Positions 15,265 through 23,400 of a DNA stretch of 27,585 nucleotides are shown one piece after another. The notes under the pieces were generated by a model. The model was not told the origin of the DNA, did not search any database, and saw nothing but the letters and a program-made list of their open reading frames with translations. The DNA is from UBA1672 sp964352665 (GTDB lineage: Bacteria; Pseudomonadota; Alphaproteobacteria; Micavibrionales; Micavibrionaceae). The stretch spans positions 1-27,585 of the forward strand of contig CAYGSJ010000011.1 of NCBI GenBank assembly GCA_964352665.1. The letters are read 5' to 3'. Made by a program: the position numbers and the translations under genes. Within the stretch, counting starts at the first letter, position 1. Each line of letters opens with the position of its first letter.

Positions 15265-16287
15265 TTAATCACTGTAGTTATTAAAAGAAATAATACGTCT
15301 TTGCTCAGCCACTGACAACTGCCCATAACTGCTCAATGTCGTATCTATGGACTCATGGCCCAGGTTTTGCCGCACAGCGTTCAGAAAAGCCGGGCTTTGT
15401 GTTTCGGCATACCGCGCCAGCGTTTTTCGGAACGAGTGGGGCTTGATGTATTCAAATCCGGCAGATTCAAAAGCGTTTCTGAAAATATCCCTGATGGTGG
15501 TGTCAGACTTTATTGCCTCTTTCCTGATTTTTTGTTCAAGCAGGTTCGTTCGTGCAAAATGATTGTCAATTTTAGGAAATAACGGGTCTGCATCCTTGAA
15601 GCCCAAAGAGCGTAAATAATCACACCACTGGATCACATTGGCAATAATATCATCCGGTAGGGGGATGAATACCGCATGACGTGTTTTGGCGAATTTGACG
15701 CTCATGCTTTTGGGGCAGACATAAATAAAATACTGTTCGTCCTCTTCTACAAGATTTTTTATTTTCACCGTCCGCAATTCCGATATACGTAATGTGCAAA
15801 GGGCTTGTAGAGAAACAATGGCCTTATCCCGCTTTTCCTTATCTGTCTTGTCCGGCATTTGCCGGATGACATGAATGATTTGATCGTATTTGTAGGCTTT
15901 CTGGTATTCTTTAGCCTTCGCTGTTTTGCGCTGGTTGCGGGAAATATTCAGATAATCAATATGATTGTAGTTAATCTTGCTGCGATAACCACGCTGGCGT
16001 TCCAGCCAGTTTAGAAAGTCTTTGAGGGCGCGTATGTTATCATTGATATAAGAAAGCGAGAATTTGGCGTTAAACATGGCTTGGATGTATTTATCAGCCA
16101 CGTGATCGTTGAATTTCTCAAATCCTGCAAAATCCATAAAAATCTCAAAATCACGGATATGCTTCAAAGCTGCCAGAATGGTTTTTTCGTCCCTCTGGCC
16201 AATGCGCCGCAAATGTTGGCGATATTTATATTTCATGCGTTCATTCACGGGGTTGTATTGATCGGGCTTTTTGTCTTTTTTCTTCAA
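15265..16287 (-). CDS. Second tyrosine recombinase (XerC/D-like)
   Basis: This 340-residue protein has a core-binding helical domain (about 20-115) and a catalytic domain with the tyrosine recombinase set: the first Arg in CTLRISELRTVKIKNL (around residues 170-185), a downstream Lys, HSFR (H-x-x-R), the second His in NLGHESIDTT, and the nucleophile Tyr in LSSYGQLS. It lacks the DUF4102 arm-binding domain of the P4 integrase. Its TTG start (16287) overlaps the stop of the HTH/zinc-ribbon gene by four bases (TTGA) and has GGGGGA seven bases upstream. ATG 16236 is an alternative. It may be a second integrase inherited from a nested element, or an accessory recombinase. Confidence 0.85.
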   Translation of the reverse strand: MKKKDKKPDQYNPVNERMKYKYRQHLRRIGQRDEKTILAALKHIRDFEIFMDFAGFEKFNDHVADKYIQAMFNAKFSLSYINDNIRALKDFLNWLERQRGYRSKINYNHIDYLNISRNQRKTAKAKEYQKAYKYDQIIHVIRQMPDKTDKEKRDKAIVSLQALCTLRISELRTVKIKNLVEEDEQYFIYVCPKSMSVKFAKTRHAVFIPLPDDIIANVIQWCDYLRSLGFKDADPLFPKIDNHFARTNLLEQKIRKEAIKSDTTIRDIFRNAFESAGFEYIKPHSFRKTLARYAETQSPAFLNAVRQNLGHESIDTTLSSYGQLSVAEQRRIISFNNYSD

Positions 16288-16799
16288 AATAATTCCCCCT
16301 GCGTGGACTCACTTGCGGTGTTTTGTTCTTGTGCATGAATGTGAGTCTTATCGGTGGGGGTTTCAAAATCGTATAATTCCAAAACACCAACCAGCGTGAA
16401 TTTTTGTCTTAAAGCTGGAAAATCAGACAGTTTGTAATTTTTGAACATGGGGTTTTTGCACTCACGACAAGCACCCTGTACTTTCAAAAACTGTGTTTTT
16501 TGTTCAACGGCTATTTTGTTTCTAAAAACAGGCCGCGCATCCTGACACCTCATGCAATACATCTCATCAAATGCGGTTTTGCACTTGTTGGCGCTATTGT
16601 TCTTTTTGAGATAAGCGATCAGGTCATGCCCATACACCAGCGCAGGTTTTCCCGCGTCCATGGCTTGCAGGCCATTCTTGATCCATTTTCTGACCGTTTG
16701 GGGGTGTAATCCCAAATCAGAAAACAGGGCGCAAATATCGTCTATGTCATAGGCATACCAATATCGCACCCGCTTATGGGGGTACAAACGTTTGGACAC
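16284..16799 (-). CDS. HTH protein with zinc-ribbon cysteines, partner of the second recombinase
   Basis: This protein has 171 residues. Residues about 15-65 look like a MerR/AlpA-type helix-turn-helix (YDIDDICALFSDLGLHPQTV, then RKWIKNGLQ). Residues about 75-125 carry two CxxC knuckles, MYCMRCQDARP and GACRECKN, a likely zinc ribbon. The C-terminal tail is disordered. It begins at GTG 16799 three bases after the AlpA-like gene stop, with AGGA upstream, and overlaps the recombinase gene. The tight overlap suggests that the two proteins work together, for instance as a directionality or DNA-recognition factor. This is inference. Confidence 0.65.
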   Translation of the reverse strand: MSKRLYPHKRVRYWYAYDIDDICALFSDLGLHPQTVRKWIKNGLQAMDAGKPALVYGHDLIAYLKKNNSANKCKTAFDEMYCMRCQDARPVFRNKIAVEQKTQFLKVQGACRECKNPMFKNYKLSDFPALRQKFTLVGVLELYDFETPTDKTHIHAQEQNTASESTQGELF

Positions 16800-16802
16800 G
16801 GC

Positions 16803-16997
16803 CTAATCCTGTTTTGAAGCAATCAGCTCTTTAATATCTTCAACGCGCCACGCGGTGATTTTCGGGCCAAGTTTGACGGGTTGCGGAAAGCGCCCCTCTT
16901 TAACGCCAGCCCACCAGGTAGATTTGCTAACGGGGAAGACTTTCAACACTTCTGGCAATCTTACAAAACCAGTTTCGGGTAATATTTGATTGTACAT
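16803..16997 (-). CDS. AlpA-family HTH regulator / excisionase
   Basis: This protein has 64 residues from ATG 16997, chosen because AAGGAG lies seven bases upstream; longer frames start earlier without a ribosome site. The whole protein is a winged helix of AlpA/excisionase type: GFVRLPEVLKVFPVSKSTWW, then GRFPQPVKLGPKITAWRVEDI. In P4-like elements AlpA activates or assists excision by the neighbouring integrase. Both an excision-directionality role and a transcriptional role are plausible. Confidence 0.8.
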   Translation of the reverse strand: MYNQILPETGFVRLPEVLKVFPVSKSTWWAGVKEGRFPQPVKLGPKITAWRVEDIKELIASKQD

Positions 16998-17085
16998 TAT
17001 GGTTCTCCTTCGTTTTGTTAAAACCAAGGAAAGCCTATGCGGGTTGATTTAGCTGCTGGCTGAATTCAAGAAATGAAAAATGAAT

Positions 17086-17754
17086 TCATTTTTCATTATC
17101 TTCTTTAATAAAAGTGGAGGCTTCTTTTAAATATTTTCTGATTGTGACTTCGTCTAGAGAAATACCCTCGTTGAGTAGCGTTGTTTTGATGTTAGCGACG
17201 GCAGAGTTTCTTTCGTTAGGATCATATTTATATTTTGCTTTAGCCATTCCATAGACCAGCTTATAAAAAGAGCGCCTCTCTGTTTGAGTTATTTCCACGT
17301 TATCTTTAGATGATTCGGCCTCATCCAAAGGGTAAAATGCCAGCAGATCTTCTAGATGAATTTCTATATTGTGATAGGCAAGATTAATACTTTCTTCTTC
17401 ACTTAAATAGAACATTTTGCAATCTTTGCCAGATATAGAGCCGCTCCATTCGATAGCTTTTAACTCTTTCCAATCACTCTCATGGTAATGATTACCGTTC
17501 CAATGATCAGTAACTCCAAAATAACGGGATTTTACTTTTCCAGATCTAAGCAAAAGATGAAGAGACCTTTCAGAATCATCAAATTTTTTCGAGTCTTTTT
17601 GTTCTAAGTTTTTACAATCATATACTATGTAGGCATAATCTAAAGGCAACGGCTTATATCCATAGGCGATCCACCCCAAAGCTAAATTTAAAGGGTAATA
17701 CCTTGGGGGCTTTAGCTCCTCTTCCGATAATTGGGCAAGTAATTCATGCGGCAT
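17086..17754 (-). CDS. Island protein of unknown function
   Basis: This 222-residue soluble protein has no membrane segment. The first 150 residues are rich in aromatic residues (PRYYPLNLALGWIAYGYKPLPLDYAYIVYD). The C-terminal segment RSFYKLVYGMAKAKYKYDPN, then a helix pair ending SLDEVTIRKYLKEASTFI, resembles the tail of many island-encoded hypothetical proteins and looks like a small helical DNA-binding or oligomerisation unit. It starts nine bases after the integrase stop on the same strand and is probably co-transcribed with it. The function is not known to me. Confidence 0.6.
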   Translation of the reverse strand: MPHELLAQLSEEELKPPRYYPLNLALGWIAYGYKPLPLDYAYIVYDCKNLEQKDSKKFDDSERSLHLLLRSGKVKSRYFGVTDHWNGNHYHESDWKELKAIEWSGSISGKDCKMFYLSEEESINLAYHNIEIHLEDLLAFYPLDEAESSKDNVEITQTERRSFYKLVYGMAKAKYKYDPNERNSAVANIKTTLLNEGISLDEVTIRKYLKEASTFIKEDNEK

Positions 17755-17763
17755 ATGGAATTT

Positions 17764-18987
17764 TTAGGCTTTTTTACTGAATTTGCCAACTATTACTGTC
17801 CCACCTTGTGCAATGTTATCCAGATAGTCCGCCCATTCTTGCATCATTTTGGTGCGTTCAGACAAAAATTTAGCGCGGTCATATGCTCTGGCTACATCCC
17901 CACGTTTGGCATGAGCAAGCTGAGCATCCGGCACTTCATGGCGGTAATGCAGCTTTTCCATGATCGTACTCATAGCCAGCGCCCTAAAGCCGTGGCCTGT
18001 CATTTTCCCTCTGTAACCCATACGATCCAGCGCCATAAGAATTGTATTATTGCTCATGGTTTTGTTTCTGTCCCCACGGCTTGGAAACACAAAAACAGGA
18101 TGATTGTGAATCTCGCGCAATTCTTTCAAAATCTCTATGGCTTGGCGGGAAAGCGGCACAATATGCTCTTTGTCCATCTTCATACGTTCGGCGGGGACAA
18201 GCCACTGTTTTTGCTCTAAATCAAACTCGCTCCACTTTGCCCCGATCATTTCACCTGTGCGGACAAAGGTTAGCATCATGAAATTAACAGCCAGATAGGT
18301 TTGACGGTTTAGCTTTGCCTTGTGATTACGAAGGTCAGAAATAAACTCTGGCAGGTCTTTGGCCTCAATCGCGGCAAAATGGCTTTTAGGTTTAGCTTTC
18401 ACCATGCCTTTTAAATCTTCTGCAATATTGTTTTCGGCGCGGCCTGTGACAATTGCATAGCGGTAAATATGAACGCTCATTTGAATGATACGCTTGGCCA
18501 ACTCATGCGCCCCACGTTCTTTAACAGATTGGGCTAAATCCAAAAGCATCTTATGCGTGATGATCTTAATAGGGTATTTGCCAATCTCTGGGAAAACATC
18601 GCGCTCTAAACGCTCTATAACCGTTTTGGCGTTCACTTCTGACCATTCATGGCTTTTATGTTCATGCCACTCACGCGCTATGGCTTCAAAGGTGTTGGCC
18701 TGCTCTTTAATTTTTTCTTGTTTTATTTCCTGTTTAACAGCGGAGGGATCGTGTCCGTTGGCTAATAGCTTCTTGGCCTCATCTCTATGCTCTCTAGCCT
18801 CAGCAAGGCTTATTGTAGGATATTCACCTATACAGAGCTTCTTTTCTTTTTTTAGGTAGCGGTACTTCATGCGCCATAATTTGCTATTTGGGGGCTTCAC
18901 CTCCAGATAAAGGCCCCCACCATCAAACATCTTATAAGCTTTATCGCGGGGTTTTGCGGTCTCAACAGCTTTGGCGGTTAACTTCAT
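17764..18987 (-). CDS. int: P4-type tyrosine integrase of the tRNA-Glu island
   Basis: This protein has 407 residues. The N-terminal DUF4102 arm-binding domain (residues 1-85) is plain: LTAKAVETAKPRDKAYKMFD, GGGLYLEV, RMKYRY, CIGEYPTISLAEAR. The core-binding domain spans about 95-195. The catalytic domain has the first Arg in LTFVRTGEMIGAKWSEFD, the H-x-x-R box HGFRALA, the second His in LAHAKRGDVARAYDRA and the Tyr nucleophile in that same segment. It starts at ATG 18987 with AGGAGG upstream and lies 165 bases from the tRNA-Glu 3' end, its target. The Shine-Dalgarno overlaps an inverted GGCCCCC arm-type motif (18991-18997), so the integrase may repress its own translation or transcription. 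Confidence 0.92.
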   Translation of the reverse strand: MKLTAKAVETAKPRDKAYKMFDGGGLYLEVKPPNSKLWRMKYRYLKKEKKLCIGEYPTISLAEAREHRDEAKKLLANGHDPSAVKQEIKQEKIKEQANTFEAIAREWHEHKSHEWSEVNAKTVIERLERDVFPEIGKYPIKIITHKMLLDLAQSVKERGAHELAKRIIQMSVHIYRYAIVTGRAENNIAEDLKGMVKAKPKSHFAAIEAKDLPEFISDLRNHKAKLNRQTYLAVNFMMLTFVRTGEMIGAKWSEFDLEQKQWLVPAERMKMDKEHIVPLSRQAIEILKELREIHNHPVFVFPSRGDRNKTMSNNTILMALDRMGYRGKMTGHGFRALAMSTIMEKLHYRHEVPDAQLAHAKRGDVARAYDRAKFLSERTKMMQEWADYLDNIAQGGTVIVGKFSKKA

Positions 18988-18990
18988 TTT

Positions 18991-19038
18991 GGGGGCCTCC
19001 TAAATTCGGCTGATTAAAAAGCCCCCTTTAAGGCCCCC
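18991..19038. repeat. Putative integrase arm-type sites, right end
   Basis: GCCCCC (19021-19026) and GGCCCCC (19032-19038), 12 bases apart with spacer TTTAA, repeat the arrangement of the left end. A third copy lies in inverted orientation at 18991-18997, touching the integrase ribosome site. Arm-type function is inferred from position and symmetry. Confidence 0.5.
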
Positions 19039-19151
19039 ATATTTCTTGGATTATATAGGATCACATCGGATGAGCTTGAGAATACTATAGCTCAAAACCC
19101 TTGGTGTGTATACGTTTTATGGATTACATTGGATTATAAAGTGTGAGTAAT

Positions 19152-19227
19152 TGGCATCCCGTACGGGATTCGAACCCGTGTTGCCGCCGTGAAAGGGCGG
19201 TGTCCTAGGCCTCTAGACGAACGGGAC
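19152..19227 (-). tRNA. tRNA-Glu (anticodon TTC), island attachment gene
   Basis: The minus strand folds fully: acceptor GTCCCGT with ACGGGAT (one G-T), D-arm CGTCTAGAGGCCTAGGACA, anticodon loop CTTTCAC with anticodon TTC, T-arm CACGGGTTCGAATCCCGT, discriminator G and encoded CCA. Its 3' 18 bases are the attachment core repeated at 11216-11233. Confidence 0.96.
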
Positions 19228-19315
19228 GCACGGTAAGACCTGTTTAAGACAGGAGTATATAATGCGTAACGTACTTAAAAATCAAGCGTTTCTTTTAAAA
19301 AATTTTACAAAATTA

Positions 19316-19440
19316 TCAAACCGTAATCAAACTCCCTGCCGTTTCAAGAGTATCCTCATCGGTCAGGCCGGTTACGCCCGTTAGCGTAGCAATCTGGATG
19401 AAGTTATCAGCACCGCCATCCGCATCCACTGCCACGGTGA
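19316..19440 (-). pseudogene. C-terminal fragment of a type I secreted protein, cut by an IS
   Basis: The minus-strand frame ending at TGA 19316-19318 gives about 40 residues, including VDADGGADNFIQIATLTGVT and the end TLETAGSLITV. This is the pattern of the C-terminal secretion signal of type I secreted, RTX-like adhesins (VDADGxxxNFxxVATLxGVTG...L...GNLIV). The frame is broken exactly at 19441, where the IS6-like element begins. The N-terminal bulk is not in the window; it may lie to the right of it if the IS-bounded block was inserted into the gene. Confidence 0.65.
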
Positions 19441-20233
19441 TGTCAGATTAAAATGTAGTTTTAGCCGATATCTGATATTTTGCTTATTATGAGCAAAAGA
19501 AACCCATTCAAATATTTCAAAACCAGCCCTGAAATTATCAAATTAGCCGTGATGTACTACGTTCGTTATCCACTCAGTTTGAGACAAGTGGAAGATATTC
19601 TTCACGAACGCGGTATCGATATTTGCCACGAAACGGTGCGCTATTGGTGGAATAAATTCGGAACAATGTTAGCCAAAGATCTCAAGAAAAAAAGCACCCA
19701 CTCCCATTCAAATTGGCGTTGGCATATCGATGAAGTCTTCGTCAAAATCAATGGGGAAACACACTATCTCTGGCGCGCAATTGACCACGAAGGAACAATA
19801 CTGGATTGCTATGTTTCGAAAAGGCGCGATAGAAAAGCAGCGCTTAAAGTGTTGAAAAAGCTTGTCTCCAAGCATGGCAGACCCAAAGAAATCGTAACCG
19901 ATAAGCTTGCTTCTTACGGGGCTGCATTGAAAGAATTGAATATGAAGCACTTGCAAGAAACGGGGCAGTATAAAAACAATCAGGTCGAGAATTCACATCT
20001 GCATTTTCGAAGGCGGGAGCGCGGCATGAATAAATTCAGGCTAATGCGATCATTACAAAAATTTACAACCATTCATTCCTCATTTCTCAACCATTTCAAT
20101 CACCAAAGACATTTAGAAAATCGAAAAAACTTTAAGAATTTACGTCAAAATTCAGTTGAGCAATGGCGCGGGATTTGTGCGTGCTAATTTTGGCAGGGAA
20201 CGCTTTCGGAGAAAAGTTAGCATTTGTCTGACA
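19441..20233 (+). mobile_element. Complete IS6-family insertion sequence (copy 1)
   Basis: This element of 793 bases, a usual size for the family, is bounded by imperfect inverted ends: TGTCAGATTAAAATG at the left and CATTTGTCTGACA at the right. It holds one transposase gene. The left end interrupts a type I secreted protein gene, and the right end abuts a truncated inverted relative (copy 2). No target duplication is recognisable, as expected after later rearrangement. Confidence 0.8.
19489..20187 (+). CDS. IS6-family DDE transposase
   Basis: This protein has 232 residues from ATG 19489 (a TTG three codons earlier is less likely). The N-terminal helix-turn-helix spans about 20-60 (YYVRYPLSLRQVEDILHERG, then CHETVRYW). 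The catalytic DDE core has the first Asp in WHIDEVFVKINGETHYLWRA, the second in IVTDKLASYGAALKEL and the Glu in NNQVENSHLHFRRRERGM. This is the typical IS6/IS26 arrangement, ending with KFTTIHSSFLNHFN. The gene looks intact, so the element could still move and could drive cointegrate formation in the region. Confidence 0.92.
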   Translation: MSKRNPFKYFKTSPEIIKLAVMYYVRYPLSLRQVEDILHERGIDICHETVRYWWNKFGTMLAKDLKKKSTHSHSNWRWHIDEVFVKINGETHYLWRAIDHEGTILDCYVSKRRDRKAALKVLKKLVSKHGRPKEIVTDKLASYGAALKELNMKHLQETGQYKNNQVENSHLHFRRRERGMNKFRLMRSLQKFTTIHSSFLNHFNHQRHLENRKNFKNLRQNSVEQWRGICAC

Positions 20234-20437
20234 GCACTGTTTCGTGGCAAATATCGATACCGCGTTCGTGAAGAATATCTTCCACTTGTCTCAAACTGAG
20301 TGGATAACGGACGTAGTACATCACGGCTAATTTGATAATTTCAGGACTGGTTTTGTAATATTTGAAGGGATTTATTTTGCTCATAATAAGCAAAATATCA
20401 GAAATTGTTTAAATGCGCATTTTAATCTGACAAGCCC
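20234..20437 (-). mobile_element. Truncated inverted IS6-family element (copy 2)
   Basis: Read on the minus strand, this begins with the terminus GGGCTTGTCAGATTAAAATG, continues into an ATG (20384) and about 50 codons of a transposase nearly identical to copy 1, and stops within CACGAAACAGTGC, where the right end of copy 1 begins. It differs from copy 1 in the noncoding leader and at several codons, so it is a different isoform. It matches the IS end at the right edge of the window over 55 bases. Confidence 0.8.
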
Positions 20438-20449
20438 ATCTAGCAGCTC

Positions 20450-23400
20450 TTAATTAAGAATATTTTCCAGATCCGGATGAACATACAAATAGTACCCGAC
20501 CACCTTTTTATAATCTAAAAAGTAAGGGAGGCCTTGTATACCATTATTTTGTAAGTCATTTTCCACATCATGCACTAGAGAAGCTTGTGCGTTTGATCCA
20601 TCAAAACTTAATGTCTGAAGCAACGTATTCGTTATCTGCGTTTGTGCTTCAGGTGATACTGCCGTTTCAGGCGGAATAAATCCGATTGTATATCCCGCAA
20701 AACTATAGAGTGAATTCGGAGCAGGAAAAGATACGCCCTGAATCTTAATCAAGTTTGCCATATCCTGCGTTGCCGAACCCGGTACTCCAATATAACCTGC
20801 TGTCAACGTTGCACTAGCACCGTCAATATCAAGCGTATCGAAACTTACTGTTGCGTTAATTGCGCCCGCATTTGCATTTAATAAACCATCCGCAGCCTGA
20901 TAAACACCGTTAATTGCCTGCGCATCAATATCAATTAATCCGGTTGCATTCGCCCCGCCCCCAGAAAAATCAACTGAACCCGCTGCTCCGACAATAGTCA
21001 TATTCGCTGAATTAAACGTCCCTGTAGACGTAACACTCGCAGGATTTGTAATCGTTACATCCCCAAGACGGGTTACACCCCCGACATCGCCATTAAAACC
21101 CACATCACCTGTTGACGCAATATCAAGATCAAATGTCCCGTCAATTGTGCTGTTGAATGTAATGTCACCTGTACCTGTTGCAAATGCACGGTTCCCTAGC
21201 AATGTAACAGGCCCTCCAAAGGTTAAATCTGTGTTGTTGGTTGTAATATTTGCACCAAGATCAGTATTACCATTAAAGATCAAAGAGGCGTTTGAAGCAC
21301 CAAGAATTGATTGTGCACCGGCAACATTTATAACATTTGTAACATCCGAAGCATCTTTCAAAAGCGTTATCGGATCACTCCAATTGGCATACGCATCTAA
21401 CTCTACCTGCCCTGTTCCATCTGCACGACCTATTGTAATACTACTCCAGCCGTCTGACAGCCTGCCTAACTCCGCCGTTGTGAGATTGAGACTACCTGCC
21501 CCACCTGCAAGCCCAATGCTTGTTGTAATATCGGAAGGTGCTATTGTGAGATCGCCGGTGCCCGTGAAATTGTTATCAATACGCAGATTGTCACTTTCAA
21601 CCGTCGCATCATTCGTACCAAAGTCTTGCGCCTGTACAAAGCGCATTTGGCCGGAGCCATTGCGGAATGTTACATTATCGTTCCACGTGTAGGCGTTCAC
21701 ATTTACGGTTGAGGTATTATCGGCGCGTCCTAAAATAATCTCGGACCAACCATCGGTAATTCTATTCAGTTCCGCAGCAGAGATGTTATAACTCCCCGAT
21801 CCACCTGCAAGCCCCAAGCTGCGGTTATTCGTTCCCTGATCAAAAGTAAGTATGCCTGTGCCGTTTAAGGCCGCGTTGAGAACAAGGTTTCCACCAGTTA
21901 ATTGTAGATTATTCGCGCCCATATTTTGGATGCCTGCTACGGTAATAGTTCTAGTTGAACCCAATAAACGCAAAGAGTCATTCCATGTATAGGCATTCAA
22001 AGCGAGCCCACCAGTTCCAGTATCTGTGCCAACCACAATTTGTGACCAGCCATCGGTAATTCGACCCAATTCAGCGGCTGAAAGGTTTAATGTACCACTG
22101 GCACCCGCCAAACCTATTGTTGTGTTTGTGGCTTCTGTTTCGAACGTAAGAATGCCTGTACCTGTCAGGGCCGCATTAATAGCGGGATTAGAATCCGAAC
22201 GCAGCGTAAAGTTATTGGCTCCAAAATTCTGATCGCCATTTATTACAATGGCCGCCGCATCGTTCTGAAAACGCACGTCATCGCGCCACGTATAGGCATT
22301 GGCGGTTATAGACCTGTCATTTCCTGTCGTACCAATGATGATTTGATCCCATCCGTCAATAATACGATCTAATTCTGCAGTGCTCAGATTAAATGTTCCA
22401 GCACCACCCGCCAAACCTGTTGTCACATTTGTTGCTACAGGGCCAAGCGAGATTGTACCGGTCCCGATCAAATCGCCGTTGATGACGGGGTTGGCATTAC
22501 TGAATAGACCGAAATTATTTGTACCTACATCCTGATTGCCATTTACGTTGATAACGCCTGAGCCTGTATATAATTCAAGAGACGTATTCCACGTTCCGGC
22601 GTTTACATTCATGGCTTGTGTATTGCTGGTCGTTCCTAATCTGACGGTGCCAACATTGAAATTGCTTAACAGCGCATCCGTCACTTGATAGGTTCCTGCA
22701 CCGCCCTTGGCTCCAATCGAAATATTTCCATCCGGTGCAAGAATTGCACGTCCTGTACCGTTAACAGTCGCATTCATCACTGGGTTCCTGCCGAGCAGTG
22801 TAAAATTATTGCCGTTGATGTTTTGATCACCATCAATGATTATCTGTCCTGTTCCGGCACGGAATTGGACACTGTCATTCCAGGTATGAGCATTAACCGT
22901 TACGGCTTGGTTACTGTTCGTTCTCCCGATGCGAATTTCAGAAAATCCATTTTGGATATTATTGAGTTCAGCCGTTGAAATATTGAGCGCCCCCGCCCCG
23001 CCGGCAACGCCCACAGTCAGGTTGGTATCCGGCTGTATGGTCAGGGTGCTTGTGCCCGATAATGTATTATTAATTGCGAGGCTGCGTGTTTGAATAGTTG
23101 CGGGGTTGTTACTAAAATCCTGTGCACCATTGAATTGCATTTCACCCGTGCGGGAATAAAAGATAGTACCCCATTCCCACGTACGGGCACCTACATCCAT
23201 GGCTTGTGTATTGCTGCTGCGACCAAAATAAACATTATTTATGTTGGTATGGATAAGATCCAGTTCTGCACTGGAAACATTAAAGGCTCCTGCGCCGCCG
23301 GCTATACCCATGGTCATATTAGATCGCGGTTGAATGTAAATATTGGCGCTACTATTTTCGGTAATTGCAGCATTAAGCTCTAAATCCGATGCTACCAAAG

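Larger units (their letters stand above)
11216..19172. mobile_element. Integrated defence island in tRNA-Glu, about 8 kb
   Basis: The island is bounded by the tRNA-Glu 3' end and its near-perfect direct copy 7.9 kb away. The P4-type integrase lies directly beside the tRNA, as is usual for such elements. All seven genes inside run on the minus strand: integrase, unknown protein, AlpA-like regulator, HTH/zinc-ribbon protein, second tyrosine recombinase, type IIG restriction-modification enzyme and DUF3800 protein. There are no conjugation or replication genes, so it would need helper functions to move between cells. The tRNA stays intact because the element restores its 3' end. Confidence 0.8.

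Noticed and set aside
17746..18859. Plus-strand frames opposite the integrase
   Set aside because: They are antisense shadows of a well-supported integrase.
11332..19151. Prophage
   Set aside because: No capsid, terminase, portal, tail or lysis genes are present; the content fits a small integrative island.
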